64,000 nt of DNA. It comes from Sanguinoderma infundibulare (Eukaryota > Basidiomycota > Agaricomycetes > Polyporales > Polyporaceae). Shown here piece after piece: positions 24,201 to 36,382 of the stretch. Positions within the stretch are counted from its first letter, which is position 1. Each line of letters opens with the position of its first letter. The notes beneath the pieces are model-generated. The model worked only from the letters and a program-made list of their open reading frames with translations. It did not search any database and had not been told where the DNA came from. Both the position numbers and the translations under genes were made by a program. The stretch is from positions 186,001-250,000 of the forward strand of contig JAVLRN010000016.1 in the NCBI GenBank assembly GCA_032821775.1, given 5' to 3'.

Positions 24201-26707
24201 GGACTCGAAACGCCGGCTGACGTCGTACGTCTTTCACGAAGTGCGCGTGCCGCTGAACACCGCGCGTGAGTGCCGTCATTGTCATCAATTTGAGGAGCGT
24301 TGTTCTAACCGAGTGCAGTATTGGCGGTGCAGAACATGCAGGCCTCTGGCACGGTCACGCAGGACATCGAGTTCAAGGCGCTCGAGGGCAGCCTGAGCAT
24401 GATGTCCAAGGTCCTCAATGACGTCCTGGATTTGTGCGTTCACTTTCACACCTCTTATTTCTTGTGAGCTTCGGATGCTGAGGGAGATGTTTTTAGCAAC
24501 CGGATGGACAGCGGGCGATTCGAGTCAGTACTCAAGCCGTACAAGTTCCACCAGGTCATGCGGTCGCTGTTCGTGCCCCTGAGGATGGCGACGGACGCGC
24601 GGAGGTTGGAGTTCGTCACGGATCTGGATCGTACGATTGATGATGTGCGTATATGCGTCGAGTTCCTCGTTCTCTCGTCCCCCCTTAACTTGAACAATGC
24701 GCAGGTGTCACGGAGATCGCTGTATGAAGCGATGACGGAGCCCGAGGATGAGATCAAGCGCCGTCTTGAGGAGCACCCGGACGAGGACGGGATTGTCGTA
24801 GGCGACGAGACGCGGCTGAGGCAGATCATCACGAACTTGGCGAGGTATGTGGTCTGCTCTGTTCGGGCTTTTTGTGCGCGGTTTCTCATGGCGAGCTAGT
24901 AACGCGTGCAAGTTCACGCCCGCGGGCGGAAAACTGACGATTACGACGAAGCTCGTCATCCCCGAGCTCCCGACTTGTGCCGAGGACGAGGGCGAGGACG
25001 AGGGTGACGCGGAGGTGGACGCAAACGCGGACGCAGCAGAGGGTATTGGGGTGCAGGGTGAGGGGTCGGGACATGGCACGCGCGCGAGCGGGAACGGGGA
25101 CGTCCACCGGTTGAGCAAATCGCATCTGACGCAGCATAATGTGATGACCGGGAAGCCGGCGCCGCCGCTGGAGTGGATTGTGGTGAGGATCGAGATCACG
25201 GACACAGGATGTGGGATCAGGCCGAAGGATATGGTGCAGACCAAGCTGTTCTGTGAGTTTGTCGCGCTCTTTGTCGATGATTCGGATGCTGAACGTTACT
25301 TCGGTGCCAGCCGCGTTCAACCAGACTGAACAAGGGCGACTGCAAGGTGGCAAGGGCACCGGGCTTGGTCTTGCCCTGGTGAGGCAGATCGTCAAGCTCA
25401 GTGGTGGTCGCCTGGGTGTGAGGTCGAAGGTTGGAGAAGGGTCTACGTTCTGGGTGGAGCTTCGTAAGTATTGACGTAGCTCTTCGAGACTATGTCTGCT
25501 GATTGAAACGACTTATAGCTCTTGGCGTCGGGAACAAGGCTCTGCCTGCACTAGCTTCTGCTGCAGACATGGACGACGACGAGTACGGAAGCCCTCGCCA
25601 GGCGGTGTACACAGGGGCGAAGGACCACCCTGTGCCCAAGGTAGGGATTGTGGGCCGGGACGGACCGCACCACGTCCGCTCATCGTCCCTCAATTTCTCC
25701 CAGTCGCATTCGTCGTCGGCGCTGCATAGCATCATGGAGCAGGGTGCGTTGGTCATATCTTTGCTCGTGTTCTCGCGCTGAAACCCAAAGCGTCCATGTT
25801 TAGCTGGGCTGGTGGAGATCTCGACGAAGCCTACCGAGGGACCGCTTACCCGGACGATCGGCGACCCCTCGACAGGAACAGAGTTGCAGCAGCCCAATAC
25901 AGATGATGTGACCCCTCCTCCGGAGGTTCCGGCACCGACGGTCGACAATTCAAACTCGTCGGAGACGGTCCGAGGTCTTCGGCTGACGCACCTGCCGAAG
26001 CCTCATACGTTCCTCGCCATCGACGGCACGCTCATTTCACCCGTCGGGACTGTGAGCGCGTCGCCAAGCCAGAGGAGTTCGGCAACCGGGTCGAGCCCGC
26101 ACGAGGAGACGAGGCTGAACGTCCTCGTGGTCGATGACGATCCTCTAACGCGGAAGCTCATGAGTCGGATGCTCACCCGGTTAGGGTGCAGAGTCACGAC
26201 GGCAGAGAACGGCGAAATCGCGCTGGAGCTCATCCTGACTGGCGCGCCGCCGCATCAGACGCCGTCGTCGGAAGACACGGGCGCGGGAGGCTTGTCGCTC
26301 GATGGCATGACGTCGGCGTCGTCGTCGGGCGAGGTGCCGGCTGAGCACCGGTACGGGGTGGTGTTCTTGGACAACCAGATGCCGGTGCTGTCGGGGTTGG
26401 AGACCGTCGCGAAGCTGAGGGGGTTGAACCGCAGAGACTTTGTGGTTGGCGTGACGGGCAACGCGCTGTTGAGCGACCAGCAGGAGTACTTGGAGGCTGG
26501 GGTGGATCAGTACGTGCTTCAACTTCATTGCTTCACAGGCTACATGTCACATGTGGATTGCTTACGCTTGGTGTTCGCTGCTGCAGTGTACTCACAAAAC
26601 CCGTGCTCGAGAAGAGTCTGAAGAGCATGCTCGCGATCGCCGAGGAGCGTCGAAAACGAAGGCAGTCGACACCGGAACCGCAATCTTCCCCGCCTTCGGC
26701 GTCATAA
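21222..26707 (+). CDS. hybrid histidine kinase HK2, inverted paralogue of HK1
   Basis: Same architecture as HK1. Fifteen exons in frame: 21222-21875, 23320-23555, 23611-23685, 23746-23835, 23886-23929, 23993-24054, 24112-24265, 24319-24433, 24497-24644, 24705-24844, 24900-25252, 25311-25463, 25519-25743, 25804-26509, 26587-26707; 1091 residues. Membrane helices begin at NLALWSSAFLIVNW (exon 2). H-box FHEVRVPLNTA, N-box SNACKFTPAGG, DTGCGI, GGKGTGLGLALV, receiver VVDDD, phospho-Asp in FLDNQMP and LTKPV are all intact. Ten of the exons have exactly the HK1 lengths. Differences: intron 1 is 1444 nt and contains a MYND-finger relic, and the segment spliced out of HK1 at 5835-5894 is read through here without a stop. 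Start chosen by alignment with HK1. Confidence 0.9.
22559..22990 (-). pseudogene. MYND zinc-finger gene fragment inside HK2 intron 1
   Basis: On the strand opposite HK2, a CNYCGSTKNS stretch (about 22982-22930) and, after a possible intron, CYCDRNCQTAGYQRAHKEQC (about 22863-22804) make most of a MYND finger (C-x2-C .. C-x3-CQ-x7-H-x3-C). The middle Cys pair is not visible, and the open frame runs on only about 80 residues past the finger. No start region or following domain is evident. Most likely a relic carried in with extra DNA that lengthened this intron; HK1 lacks it. Confidence 0.6.
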
Positions 26708-27020
26708 CATTGGCTTCGAGTGCCGCTGTGCGCTCATCCGTCACTGTCATGTATTCCTAGATTATCGTGGACCATCGGCCATCCCTTGGGTCTGTCCTAG
26801 CGCTGTGTCTGTAGGTCGTGTTTTCTTTTTGTCCTCTTGGGTCCGGCCGGCCGCATGTCGCCATGGTCGTCGTCTTTTCGGTTTTTTGTACATTTCTCCG
26901 TCATCTCTCTTCTCGGAAAATTGTCTTGTCCATCTCGAAATTGTTGTGTATGCCTATTCATATCTATACCTTAGATACAGATGCTATACGATCCGTCCCG
27001 CGTCACCTCGTAGATTCTTC

Positions 27021-27088
27021 TCCCCGTCTCCCCCTCTCCCCGTCTCCCCCTCTCCCCGTCTCCCCCTCTCCCCGTCTCCCCCTCTCCC
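27021..27088. repeat. 16-bp C/T-rich minisatellite, about four units
   Basis: The unit TCCCCGTCTCCCCCTC is repeated about four times almost perfectly. One strand is pure pyrimidine except for one G per unit. Confidence 0.9.
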
Positions 27089-27263
27089 ACGTCGTCGTCA
27101 TGTTGTCCTCGCGCGCCTCTCGGACCTGATCTGATCTCTGATCTGACTTTGCAACAACTACAACTACTCCTATTCCTCGTCGTTCCCCGCCCACGCATCT
27201 GTTCCGTGTTCCGTGCTCTCGGTTCTGCTTTCCACTCGCACACTCGCACTCGTCTCCTCGTCA

Positions 27264-27306
27264 CATTCCGCATTCCGCATTCCGCATTCCGCATTCCGCA
27301 TTCCGC
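27264..27306. repeat. 7-bp microsatellite ATTCCGC, six units
   Basis: Six consecutive perfect copies of ATTCCGC, about 180 bp from the C/T minisatellite. Confidence 0.9.
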
Positions 27307-27592
27307 GCATCATGATGACTCACGCGACCCGACCACTTTACGCTACACGCCACGTTCCCCCTCCTGAGTCCTGCGTTACCGCGCACGCACTATGCTTAAA
27401 CACGACTTTGTGGGATTCGCTCGCTCGTGCTTTCGCATATCATCATTTTCCTTCCACAATGTTCGATCTCGTCATGTCGTGCCAAACGTCAGAGTCTTTA
27501 TTTGCGCCACGACTTGAACACCCTTCTAGGCCAAAACAAAAAACCTTGACGAGTACTGGCCGCTTGCGGTATAGCGATCGATGATACTGTAG

Positions 27593-27661
27593 TGCCTTCT
27601 ATCGACTTGTACTGCAAACACTCGTGATAATGCCTTCTATCGGCTTCTACTGCAAACACTC
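27593..27661. repeat. 38-bp-period tandem duplication
   Basis: A 31-base segment (27593-27623) recurs at 27631-27661 with two substitutions, just beyond the PBP-B stop. Confidence 0.85.
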
Positions 27662-27696
27662 AGGATGAATTTCGCAGGAATCGTCCCGAGACCTAT

Positions 27697-29066
27697 CTAA
27701 GAGGTAGTAGGAGTGGGTGCCTCCGAGAATAGAACCTCTCCATGGTGCTTGAACTGCCTGATCACCTTCTGGCCTCCATCTTTGCTGACGACCCAGTCCA
27801 CGAACGCGTTGCAGACGTCCGGCCTCCGTGGCTTCGCGGCGAGGAGGATGTGCGCGGGGTTCAGGAGCGGGTCCTTGGGGTCGACGTCGGCGCCCGCCTT
27901 GTAGATTCGGACCGAGGACGTGACGGCTTTAGCAGAAGAGAGCCAGATGCCGCGGTCGGTGAGGGTGTATTCGTCGAGGGCTGCTGCCGCTTTGAGGGCC
28001 TCGAGGGGGAAGCGGGGGTATTGGTGGTACCATGTGGAATAGGCGTGTGCCCACGGAACCTAGGAAGGAAAACGTTAGTACTTACTGTACGTCTCTCATC
28101 TCTTTCGCGATTTGAGACCGTGAGCGGTGAGCATATACCTACCTGTCCGATGGTGAGGAACAGCTGGCTCTCTTTGATGTTTGTCGCGCTCTTGTCGAAG
28201 CGGGATAGGAAGCGAGTGGGAGGATGGTTGGCGGGAGGGCTCTGTATACAGACATTCGATCAGCGTCAGCCATTTCTTGACGAATGATCGATGAGGCCCA
28301 AGACGACATGATATACCGCCACGTCTGCGTTTCCAGCGGTCACGATCTTGTTGAATATCGTCAGGACGTCGTCGGTGTCAGCGGCGAGCCCCGCCGGGTT
28401 GGACTTGGGTCCGACGAGCAGGAAGTGATCCTGAACAGAGGATTGGCGATCATCACTGACCCGGAACTCACTTCGAGTAGAAAGAAAGAAGGGCGTACTT
28501 ACTCGGAAGGCATACTCTCTTCGTACGGATGCTCCGCTCTTCATCGACTGCTCCTCGGCCGCTTCGTTGTACGTGACGGCGACGTCCACCGAACCGGACG
28601 CGGTCAAGGCGAGGCTCTGGGTGGTGTCGCCGGGAAACCAAGCGACCTAAGACAAGACAAGCATCAGCCTGAGTCTCAGCTTCCGCAGAATGATCTCTGA
28701 TCGCACCACCACGGGAAAACGACAGAGAGCAGAGCATACAGCATACGCACCGAAAAAAGCTGCACGCCTTGCCCGACCATGTGCTGGATGAAGACATTCG
28801 CCCATGCCTCGATCAGGCCGGACTGGCCCCCTCCGCCATTCGCGATGCGGACGTGGACGTCCGTGGCATTTGGGTATCCTCCGTTGTAGACGGCTTGGGG
28901 CGTGAGTGCCACGCCGGTCACGGCGTGCAAGCCTGGCTTCGTGAGGACGATCAGTGTGAGCGTTGAAGGCACCATACGTATGGAAGGGAGGCATGGTTCT
29001 GCTTACTGTCGAGTGAGATGGCTTAGAGCTCATGAACTTGAAGAGCAGGAGGATCCTGCTGGTCAT
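27697..29066 (-). CDS. PBP-B: bacterial-type substrate-binding protein, paralogue of PBP-A
   Basis: Exons 29066-29007, 28936-28751, 28646-28503, 28430-28317, 28241-28143 and 28059-27697 give 321 residues. All introns are in phase 0 at the same places as in PBP-A, and exons 3-5 have identical lengths (144, 114, 99). Motifs: RIANGGGGQSGLIEAWANVF, SGSVDVAVTYN, DHFLLVGPKSNPAG, RFDKSATNIKES, VVSKDGGQKVI. Oxyanion-receptor-like (TupA/PstS superfamily) by resemblance; the ligand is unknown. The exon 2 acceptor (AAG at 28937) was placed by alignment with PBP-A; an alternative CAG lies five bases downstream but breaks phase. The start is less certain. Appears intact. Confidence 0.8.
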
Positions 29067-29899
29067 AGAGGGTTGGGGGTAAGTGCACATTCCCGAACCT
29101 GATGAGGAAAAAGAGGAAACGGTCGAGGTTTCGTAAAATACTTACTGATGCCAGGTGTGTTCCAGATGGTACTGAGGGAGACAAAGTCGAGGAAAGCGCA
29201 GCCGATAGTTCAGTAGCTCCACTGAGTGTAGAGAGGAGAGGGAACCGGGATTTGAATGTGTATCTCTCTGCGATTGCGTTCAAGCAGGAAGCCACGGACG
29301 GGCACACCGTCGGCATCCTGATATCTGCTATGGAGAAAGTTTGAGAAGTTCAACCTGGACCGATTGCATGCTGCCCAGGCATGTTACTCCGACCATATGG
29401 CATATGGGAGTAGCGTTCCCTGTATGAGAACAATATCCACTCCGGCGAGGCAAGTTTCCGCATGCGCTGGGTTCTGGCCTAGCGAGAATTGATGGGGGCT
29501 CCGAGAGCAAAGCAAAATGGTTTGAGGTTATAGACGGTGGCGGCGGGGTTTAGGTGGCACTGGTACTGACCGTGACGGTGGAGGATGCCATCTAGTAGGA
29601 GTCGGAATCCCAAGTTCCCACGGATTGCGATTGGTCCAACTCGCTGGTTGGCGTGCCAGACACCTCAGCTTACAGCTTGTCATACACTTTCGTGACGGCA
29701 GGCTACACAGGTCTGCACTAACAACGTACAGAAATGAGATCATCAAAGCTCATGAGCAGGACTCGGAGGCGACCGGAGATGGATGCGGTACGAAAATGTG
29801 TAGAAACAACATACGAATGAACGATATGGGATAGTCGAGGAGAGTATAGAAAGGATGTGAGATGAGCGATCAGTCCCGAACGTCCTTGCTCCCTCCTTC
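29067..29899. other. intergenic, nothing recognised
   Basis: About 830 bases between the PBP-B start and the HET gene stop. Contains the PBP-B promoter; no coding motif seen. Confidence 0.45.
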
Positions 29900-32570
29900 T
29901 CAACTTCCCTTCAGACGCTTAGGCCGACGGGCGCCGTCCTCGTGGGCAGGGCCCGGTCCATCGTCAGAAGGGGATTGGGAACCAGCTCGCTTCTTGGCAG
30001 CGACAACAGTCGATGCCAAAGACGGTGGCAGAGGGGGCTGCGAACGGTTACGCCAGGCCGCGCCAGTGCCAGAGACCCGACGCTGTCTTTGCGACGGGTC
30101 AACGTTGTTGCGGACCTCAACGCTCAGGAAGTAGTTTCCAAAGCCGGCGAAGTCCACGTCGAGCTCGATGATAACGTGATCCCTGGCTCCCGAGGCCGAC
30201 TTCAGCGCCACTCTCCTCGTCCAGGACATCACATTCCATGGGATTTGAGCGGACCAAGACACAGTCTCGCTGCTCGGATCCGGGACCCGATCGTGTTGAA
30301 TGTCCGTCGAGCCGGTAGAGTCGGGCTGAAGAGGATGGGTTCTGGACATCTGGACAAAGGCGTTGATGGTGAACCGCCGACCGCCGTCCTCGAGAGCATG
30401 CCGGTATTCGATGGTGATGGTATGATCGTCGTTGGAAAGGGTGAGCCAGTGGGTAGCCGGGCGGTCCTCCTGCGGACCTCGAAGGTCCGCCGCGTACCCT
30501 TTCGCGCGCAGAGCGTCCCGGGTCTCCTTCGCCAGCATCAAGTTGATGACCTCATGCGGTCGACGGCGGACGGCCCGAGATGTCACCTCGGTGCGGTTGG
30601 GGTGGGGTATGCATACCGTCTTGAGCACGATCTGCGACCGACAGCGCTCGATGGCGGACGGTGACAGGGGGAAGAGACCGGGGAGGGACAGACCGCGCTC
30701 TGGCGCGGGATTGATATCGACGTATCCGCAATGCAGGAACTCGACGCCGGAGTCTGAGGGAGGTATGTAGCAGACCTGTCCGAGGAGATGGCCAGGGAAA
30801 TCGCTATGTTTGCAGCCAAGGATGGCGAGATACCACTGGTATTCGGGGATGCGGCGTCGGTTGAGGTAATGCGTTGCGCCGTTGGGTAAATAATGGGAGA
30901 GGGGTATCACAGGTACCTGCGTGCGGATGCCGTGGGGGGTAAAATGATAATCTGTTGCGGGAAAATTGGAAAGCTGGAGTCGATGAAAGACTTCGTGATG
31001 GGAAACGACTTCGATGCTCTTGCCATCCCTAAATCTATCGAGGGAAGGGGAGAGCAAGGACCTCCCATCACCCCACGGGACGCATTTGAACTGCTGAGAT
31101 TCCGAAATAGACGTCGTCGCCGCGAGAGGATCGCGGAGTATTTCGGAGCCTAGGTAAACGCTCTCCCATGCAAAGAGGCTCTGGTCCGGGATGCGTCGCA
31201 TGATCTCCTCCTGGAGCCGCCGAAACGCCCTCGCCCCCTCACCGTAGAGGGTGGGCATGTTGATATCGAAGATTCCAAGCAGCGAGTACGCCTGGTCTTC
31301 TACCCTCGTCGTCCTTCTCCTCGAGGCCCACGAGAGCCGTTGGGCAACGCTGAAGTTGTCAAGCGACTCGAGGTGGAGTAGCGCTTTGTAACTAATGCCG
31401 GTGATCTCCTCGACGAGCTCGTGAAGCGTATGTTTTGACCCAATGCGGATCCAGTCCCGGGAGAAGAACACGACGTCCGCAGGAGCGATGAGCTCCTGGA
31501 GCGTCCACCCGCGCGTGAACCACAAGCTGTTGCGGAAGGAGGATTCTTCAGGCACCCACTGGCAGCCTGGGCCGTGGCCTTGGCCGAGTTCCTGGTCTGC
31601 CCCGGGCATGCGTGCAGGAACATCTGCGAGGAACGCGTAGCAGACGTCCGCGCGGCCGTACCAGAGACACATGGAGTTGATCGCCTCGGAGAGCTCGGAG
31701 CTGCTAGACTTGTCGATGCAGGATGAGTCGATCCAGATCCAGTCGTAGCCGTCGGCGCGCGCGCGCTCGCAGGCACGCCGGATCTTCGAGTGCTCGAGGA
31801 GCTTGGGGTGGTCCCAGATGGAGTACTCGGCTTTTGGGACTTGAAGGTCACGGGGTGCAAGGTCGTCTATGACTCCATCCGTATCGGAAGGGAAAGACGT
31901 CGTGGAGTGAGAACTGAAAGGGACTGTGGCTAGGACCTGTGCCAACGTGTTCGGTGTGTCAGTACTCCGATTATCTAGCATGCAAGATGAGTAAAGAATG
32001 AAGAGCTCGCACCTCGTACATTCGCTGATGCCATCGAGGCCGGGGACAGGACTGCGGGAGAACCGACTTTTTTGGCTTTGCAGGACGTGGAGAAAGGCTG
32101 CTTCGGCGTTTCTCGACGGTCCATGGGAGTACGACGCGCAACCTATCTGCACACGTCTGCAGGAACCCGTGCGTTCGCTGGTTGTTGGCTGGATCGAGTG
32201 AACCTGCGGAGAGCATACCTGCAACCGAAAGTAGAGGCGGTGCAGTGGCAGAGACGGCTGGTGGGCGGGTGATAGGGCGGAGAGAACCCGGGAGAGCGGC
32301 TGTATCGGAGGGCCCCATGATCAGATCTGGATCTCTGGATGGAGCAGACTTAGACGGAGGAGCAGGTCCTGGAGGTGTGTCTTCTAGAGGAGGTGGCATT
32401 GAGCGAAAACCACGACTGTCGTACAACGCCTGGAGCTTTGTGACTTGGTCGTAGGTCAGTTCCCCGCCCTCCTCTTCCGAACGCCATGTGTGTGAGAGTA
32501 TGGCGTACGAAACTTCACCGGGATCCGTGAAGTCTTTGAAGTGGCCGGTAGTCGTATTGAGAAGCCGCAT
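29900..32570 (-). CDS. HET (heterokaryon incompatibility) domain protein
   Basis: HET-domain proteins trigger or regulate cell death in non-self recognition in several fungi; this one's role is unknown. Exon 1 32570-32219, intron 32218-31975 (GTATGC..TAG), exon 2 31974-29900; 808 residues. Starts at MRLLNTTTG, the usual family start; an upstream in-frame ATG at 32636 exists. HET motifs: YAILSHTW, then after a Pro/Ser-rich insert DGYDWIWIDSSCIDK, SELSEAINSM, RGWTLQELIAP and RVEDQAYSLLGIFDINMP with LYGEGARAF. A long C-terminal region ends in a basic RRPKRLKGS tail, possibly nuclear. The intron choice is the phase-consistent one, but the linker is poorly conserved. A deleted copy lies at 12.1-13.8 kb. 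Confidence 0.85.
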
Positions 32571-32637
32571 GTCTTCGAGATAATGGGTGTTGACAAGAGC
32601 CTCCTGATTAATGTGCGCGGCCAAACAACAAGACACC

Positions 32638-33630
32638 TACAAATATGGTCAGCCTGGGAAGGCATTGAGTCTGTATGGACGAGAAGATGACAGACCGTAT
32701 GACAAACAGGACGACAGAGTGCAGGAGCGTAAAGGCTGGAGAATAGTGAGAGAGACGAGGTGTGAGCTGGTTCACCGATGTTAGGGCTATCCACCATACC
32801 ATGTGGCATGCTTCCATTTATTGCTCTCCACGCCGCGTGTGCTTCACGTTTATTAACAGAGCTGCCAACAGCAGTCTAGCTTCCGGCTTGAGCTCCGCTA
32901 CAGCCACAGCCTACACGCGAGTACCTGTTTCCTGTGCACGGCCAGGCCCAGGGCATTGGTTCCAGACCGCAGACGTCAACGTACGTGTACATGGGATAAT
33001 GATGTGCCACATACCAGTGTCGCACAGCCTTCGCAGTATTCAATTCCTGGGCCTCGGTCTACAGGAAGACGAATACAAGTCCGTGTTGGGGGGTGCTAGC
33101 TCGCGTGGTTTCGCGTCGAAGCTAGACCATGCTGGGTCGGGGCCCTGTCCACGGATTGGCCTAGTTCTTCCGCTAACCTGCCACTTACCGCCCAAGTCTT
33201 GAGTCAGATACGGGCATATGTATGTCGTGCAAAGGGAAAGAGGTCGGATAATCGTGAGACTCGCATAATAGGCTGGGGAACTGCCGGAACGGTCCTTCCC
33301 GGGCCGGGGGGCGGACGCCTATAGTTAGTAGTGGCTGCTATACCACCATCGGGAATGGGTGCTTTCGTGCATGCGCAGTGCACGTCGTGTATACAGTCAA
33401 AGACTCCACGCTGTGTCTGGAAAGAATCCCCTTCAACGTTGAACTAAACTGGCATCGCATGCGGTGGAGAGAGCCTGGACAGTACACGAGATACAAACAC
33501 CACCACGTGGACCGATACTCCGCGTTTGACGGAGCTCACATAGGGACAATATATACGCCCAATCTCCAATTGAACGAGCCACAGAGTCATCCATCGACCG
33601 CCTCAATAGCCAATGACTTGAAGCTCATCT
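32638..33630. other. HET upstream flank shared with the HET pseudogene; no gene
   Basis: The part up to about 33050 is the inverted counterpart of 12130-12960, so the duplication included the HET 5' flank. The rest, 33060-33630, shows nothing recognisable. Confidence 0.6.
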
Positions 33631-35364
33631 CTAGCGACATTCCTCGTCTCCGTCGCAATCCCCTGAAGACCCATGGTCGCCATCACCAACACGGTCCGCG
33701 TCGTCCGCGAAGTCCTCAGGCCCGAGCGAGCATCCAAGGGAGCCGATGACCCTGTCGAAGACGATAGAGCTCCCCCCGCCAGTTGCCGCCGCCTCGTCCA
33801 CCCCCGACGACCGCGTGTCGGTGCCGGTATTGTTATTGAGCTGCCGTTGACTCGCGTGCTGGAGATTGATGAGGAAGCGAGAGACGAGGACCGCCGTCAG
33901 TCTTTCCACGGACATCGTTAGCTCTCAGATCTACGCTGGTGGGTGGAGGGGAGGTGCGCTCACGGTGTGACGAAGAGGCTGACTGAGCTCAGGCTTTGCA
34001 CGGACGAGATGATGAATATCTAGCGTCGATGTTAGAATATCGAGTTGCAGCAACGAGGGAGCTTGAACTGACCGAGACAAGGGTGAAGGCGATGTGCAGG
34101 CAGTTCGGGAGAAGCATTATCCTTTGACATTCGCAAGTCAGCAGGATGGCATTAGTGTATCTATGATAACGTGACCCACAGGAAATAGATAGTTCCTACA
34201 ACATATATTAGCGAAAGGAGTTGGAACTCGTCGAGAACCACAAACGTACCATCGCGGAGCAACACCTCCGAGAGGGTGTACTTTCCAAAACCACCCTGTC
34301 GACCGGGCACTCGCCCTCTGGCCAAGCGCGTCCAAGTGATGACGAGGAGCAGCAAGTCGGTCATGATGGTGGCCGCCCGAGAAGTGATCGTGACTAGTTC
34401 GAAGAGAGTGAATCAGTACCATGAGCAAAAGCGATCGCGATAGTTTCACGAACAGCTGCACTCGGAAAGCAATGTGTCAGTGTCAGCTGAGGAGAGGAGG
34501 GGACAAGACTTGACGCACATGTGCGCGAACCTGACGGGCACCTTGTTGAACCCGACGCAACTGACGACCGGCACGATGAGGCCTCCAAGTCCGAACTTGA
34601 AGCAGATCTACGGGATGATGTGCGCGTGAGCACATCTCAATTCGGTGGCCTTAGGCAGTGAGCTCACCAGGTTCAGCCCGATTGGCACGAGAGAAAGCAG
34701 GAATATGAAAGCGGACAAGGGCAGGTTTTGACTGAGGGCGTATGCACGCAGGGCAGAAAACGCTATCGGCGCCCCGAGTCGGTGAGAACACATACGACGC
34801 AAGAGGGTGGACTGGACATAGGGTCACATACCACCCCAAGGGAAGGTTCCGAGCACTTCGAGCAGGAATAGCGTCGGCATGTCCCTCGTACAGCTAGAGT
34901 TCAAATGTAAATGAGCAGCGTCCAAGGTCTAGAAGAACAGGCGACGGACGTCTATAGATCCAATCAGCTCCGGGCAAGCAAATACTCGATTGGATGGAGA
35001 ACGCACCTCAGCCGACCTCCGATAGGCAGGGTTCAGGACGACCAGTTGGAATAGGCCGAAGAGAAGGTTGAAGTATCTGTTCATGTAGAACAGGGCCGAT
35101 GGGCCCAAGAACCGTCCTTTCCAGATGTACTTGACCTCATCTCCGAGGGTAAGAAAATACTCGTAGGCCAGTAACGCTGTGCGACGATGGTGTCCTGTCA
35201 GTAAGTAGCCCGACCTCAGGTCACCCATGAAAGCTTACTCGATGCTGCGGCACCGATATAGTCGATATCATTGAAGCTAGAACGAAGGGTTAGGGTGAAG
35301 ACTGAGAGCTGCAGGAAACAGGGACGCACGCGTTATTCACAAAGGTCGCTTCGGAAGAGGACAT
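33631..35364 (-). CDS. DUF6533 seven-helix-like membrane protein copy B
   Basis: Function unknown; DUF6533 proteins are multi-pass membrane proteins abundant in Agaricomycetes. Twelve exons in frame: 35364-35330, 35276-35239, 35176-35007, 34928-34832, 34762-34668, 34607-34519, 34460-34420, 34393-34250, 34195-34180, 34121-34073, 34019-33964, 33901-33631; 366 residues. Signature FNDIDYIGAAAS, then LLAYEYFLTLGDEVKYIW, LGPSALFYMNRYFNLL, EVLGTFPWGAFSALRAYALS. Later helices lie around exons 5-11, ending LTAVLVSRFLINLQ and a Ser/Gly/Asp-rich tail containing FDRVIGSLG. Exon 9 is only 16 nt. The splice chain is consistent throughout, unlike copy A at 14.4-16.1 kb. Confidence 0.85.
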
Positions 35365-36382
35365 TGTCGATGTGAGTGCCTGGAGCAAGGAGATGCAGTG
35401 GTACCGGCAAGAGGGAGGCCGACCCTTGCTTCTTTATATCGACCAACGCACTCGTTATAGGGTGGGGGTTCTATCTGTACAACTAGAGATCGTCATGCCT
35501 AGTATCGCTTCTACAACAGCAGAAGGCGTTCGAGGGACACACCAATGATGCGCGTTTCACGGCCCAGACATCGCCGCGGATATGCTTCGACGGTGCCGCT
35601 GTCTTGTCTTAACTCCACGAGCGACACAACCTTGAGACCTGCACCAAACCCTGGATGTGATGAACTGTCGGAAGAACATAGCAGTATTCCGTACAAAGAG
35701 TGCATTCGTAGGGAGAAGGCGTGTGGGTTGATATATGTGACTGGCGGCCCAGCCACTGCCAGGCACGGATAATGGCAGACTTTCACGCTGTCAAGGGAGT
35801 TTCAGGGGCGGTAAACTGTAGAATGGCAGAGGAGTCCTCACAAAGGCGTCGTTTGTACGGACACGGGATCCGAATTTGATGGCAGACGTTGTCAGGCATG
35901 CCACATCTCTGTGCTGTCGATCCAAAGCTTAAGTCTTGAGACGCTGATGTATCGACGGCGATCATGCGCGCCGAAGGTTCTTTTGATACAGACATGGTGA
36001 GAAGAGGAGGTCTGAATGTTCGAAGACCTGCGATCAGTTCGTGTGGTATATAAAACGCCCGACATGATGTCGTTATCTGGGATATAGGATGGATAACACG
36101 GCATGTGGCGTGTACGCTGAGAGAAAAGGCCCGAATATCAGCTAATCTGTACCACTAGTGACATGGAACTCACTTCAGTTTCCCGACCTATCTGCCAGTG
36201 AGAGCACCCCTAACTATATGACGAGGCGGTTGGGATTAATTGAATACTTCGCAATACAATGATATCATCGCACGTCAACTCTGAACGACCTCGCACCTTT
36301 ACAGCTGATGGGAGGCGCCGACTCGACAGTTCGAGGAACTCGTATCCACTCGATTTCGGCAGCGAGAGCGTCTCCGTCTCCG
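35365..36382. other. intergenic, nothing recognised
   Basis: About 1 kb upstream of DUF6533 copy B. No motif found on either strand. Confidence 0.4.

Larger units (their letters stand above)
26708..27696. other. intergenic with three tandem repeat tracts
   Basis: Lies between the convergent 3' ends of HK2 and PBP-B. Contains a C/T-rich 16-bp repeat, a 7-bp repeat and a 38-bp duplication, listed separately. No gene seen. Confidence 0.6.

Noticed and set aside
27264..27306. The ATTCCGC repeats as a CRISPR-like or telomeric array.
   Set aside because: Units are contiguous without spacers and do not match the fungal telomere repeat TTAGGG; a simple microsatellite.
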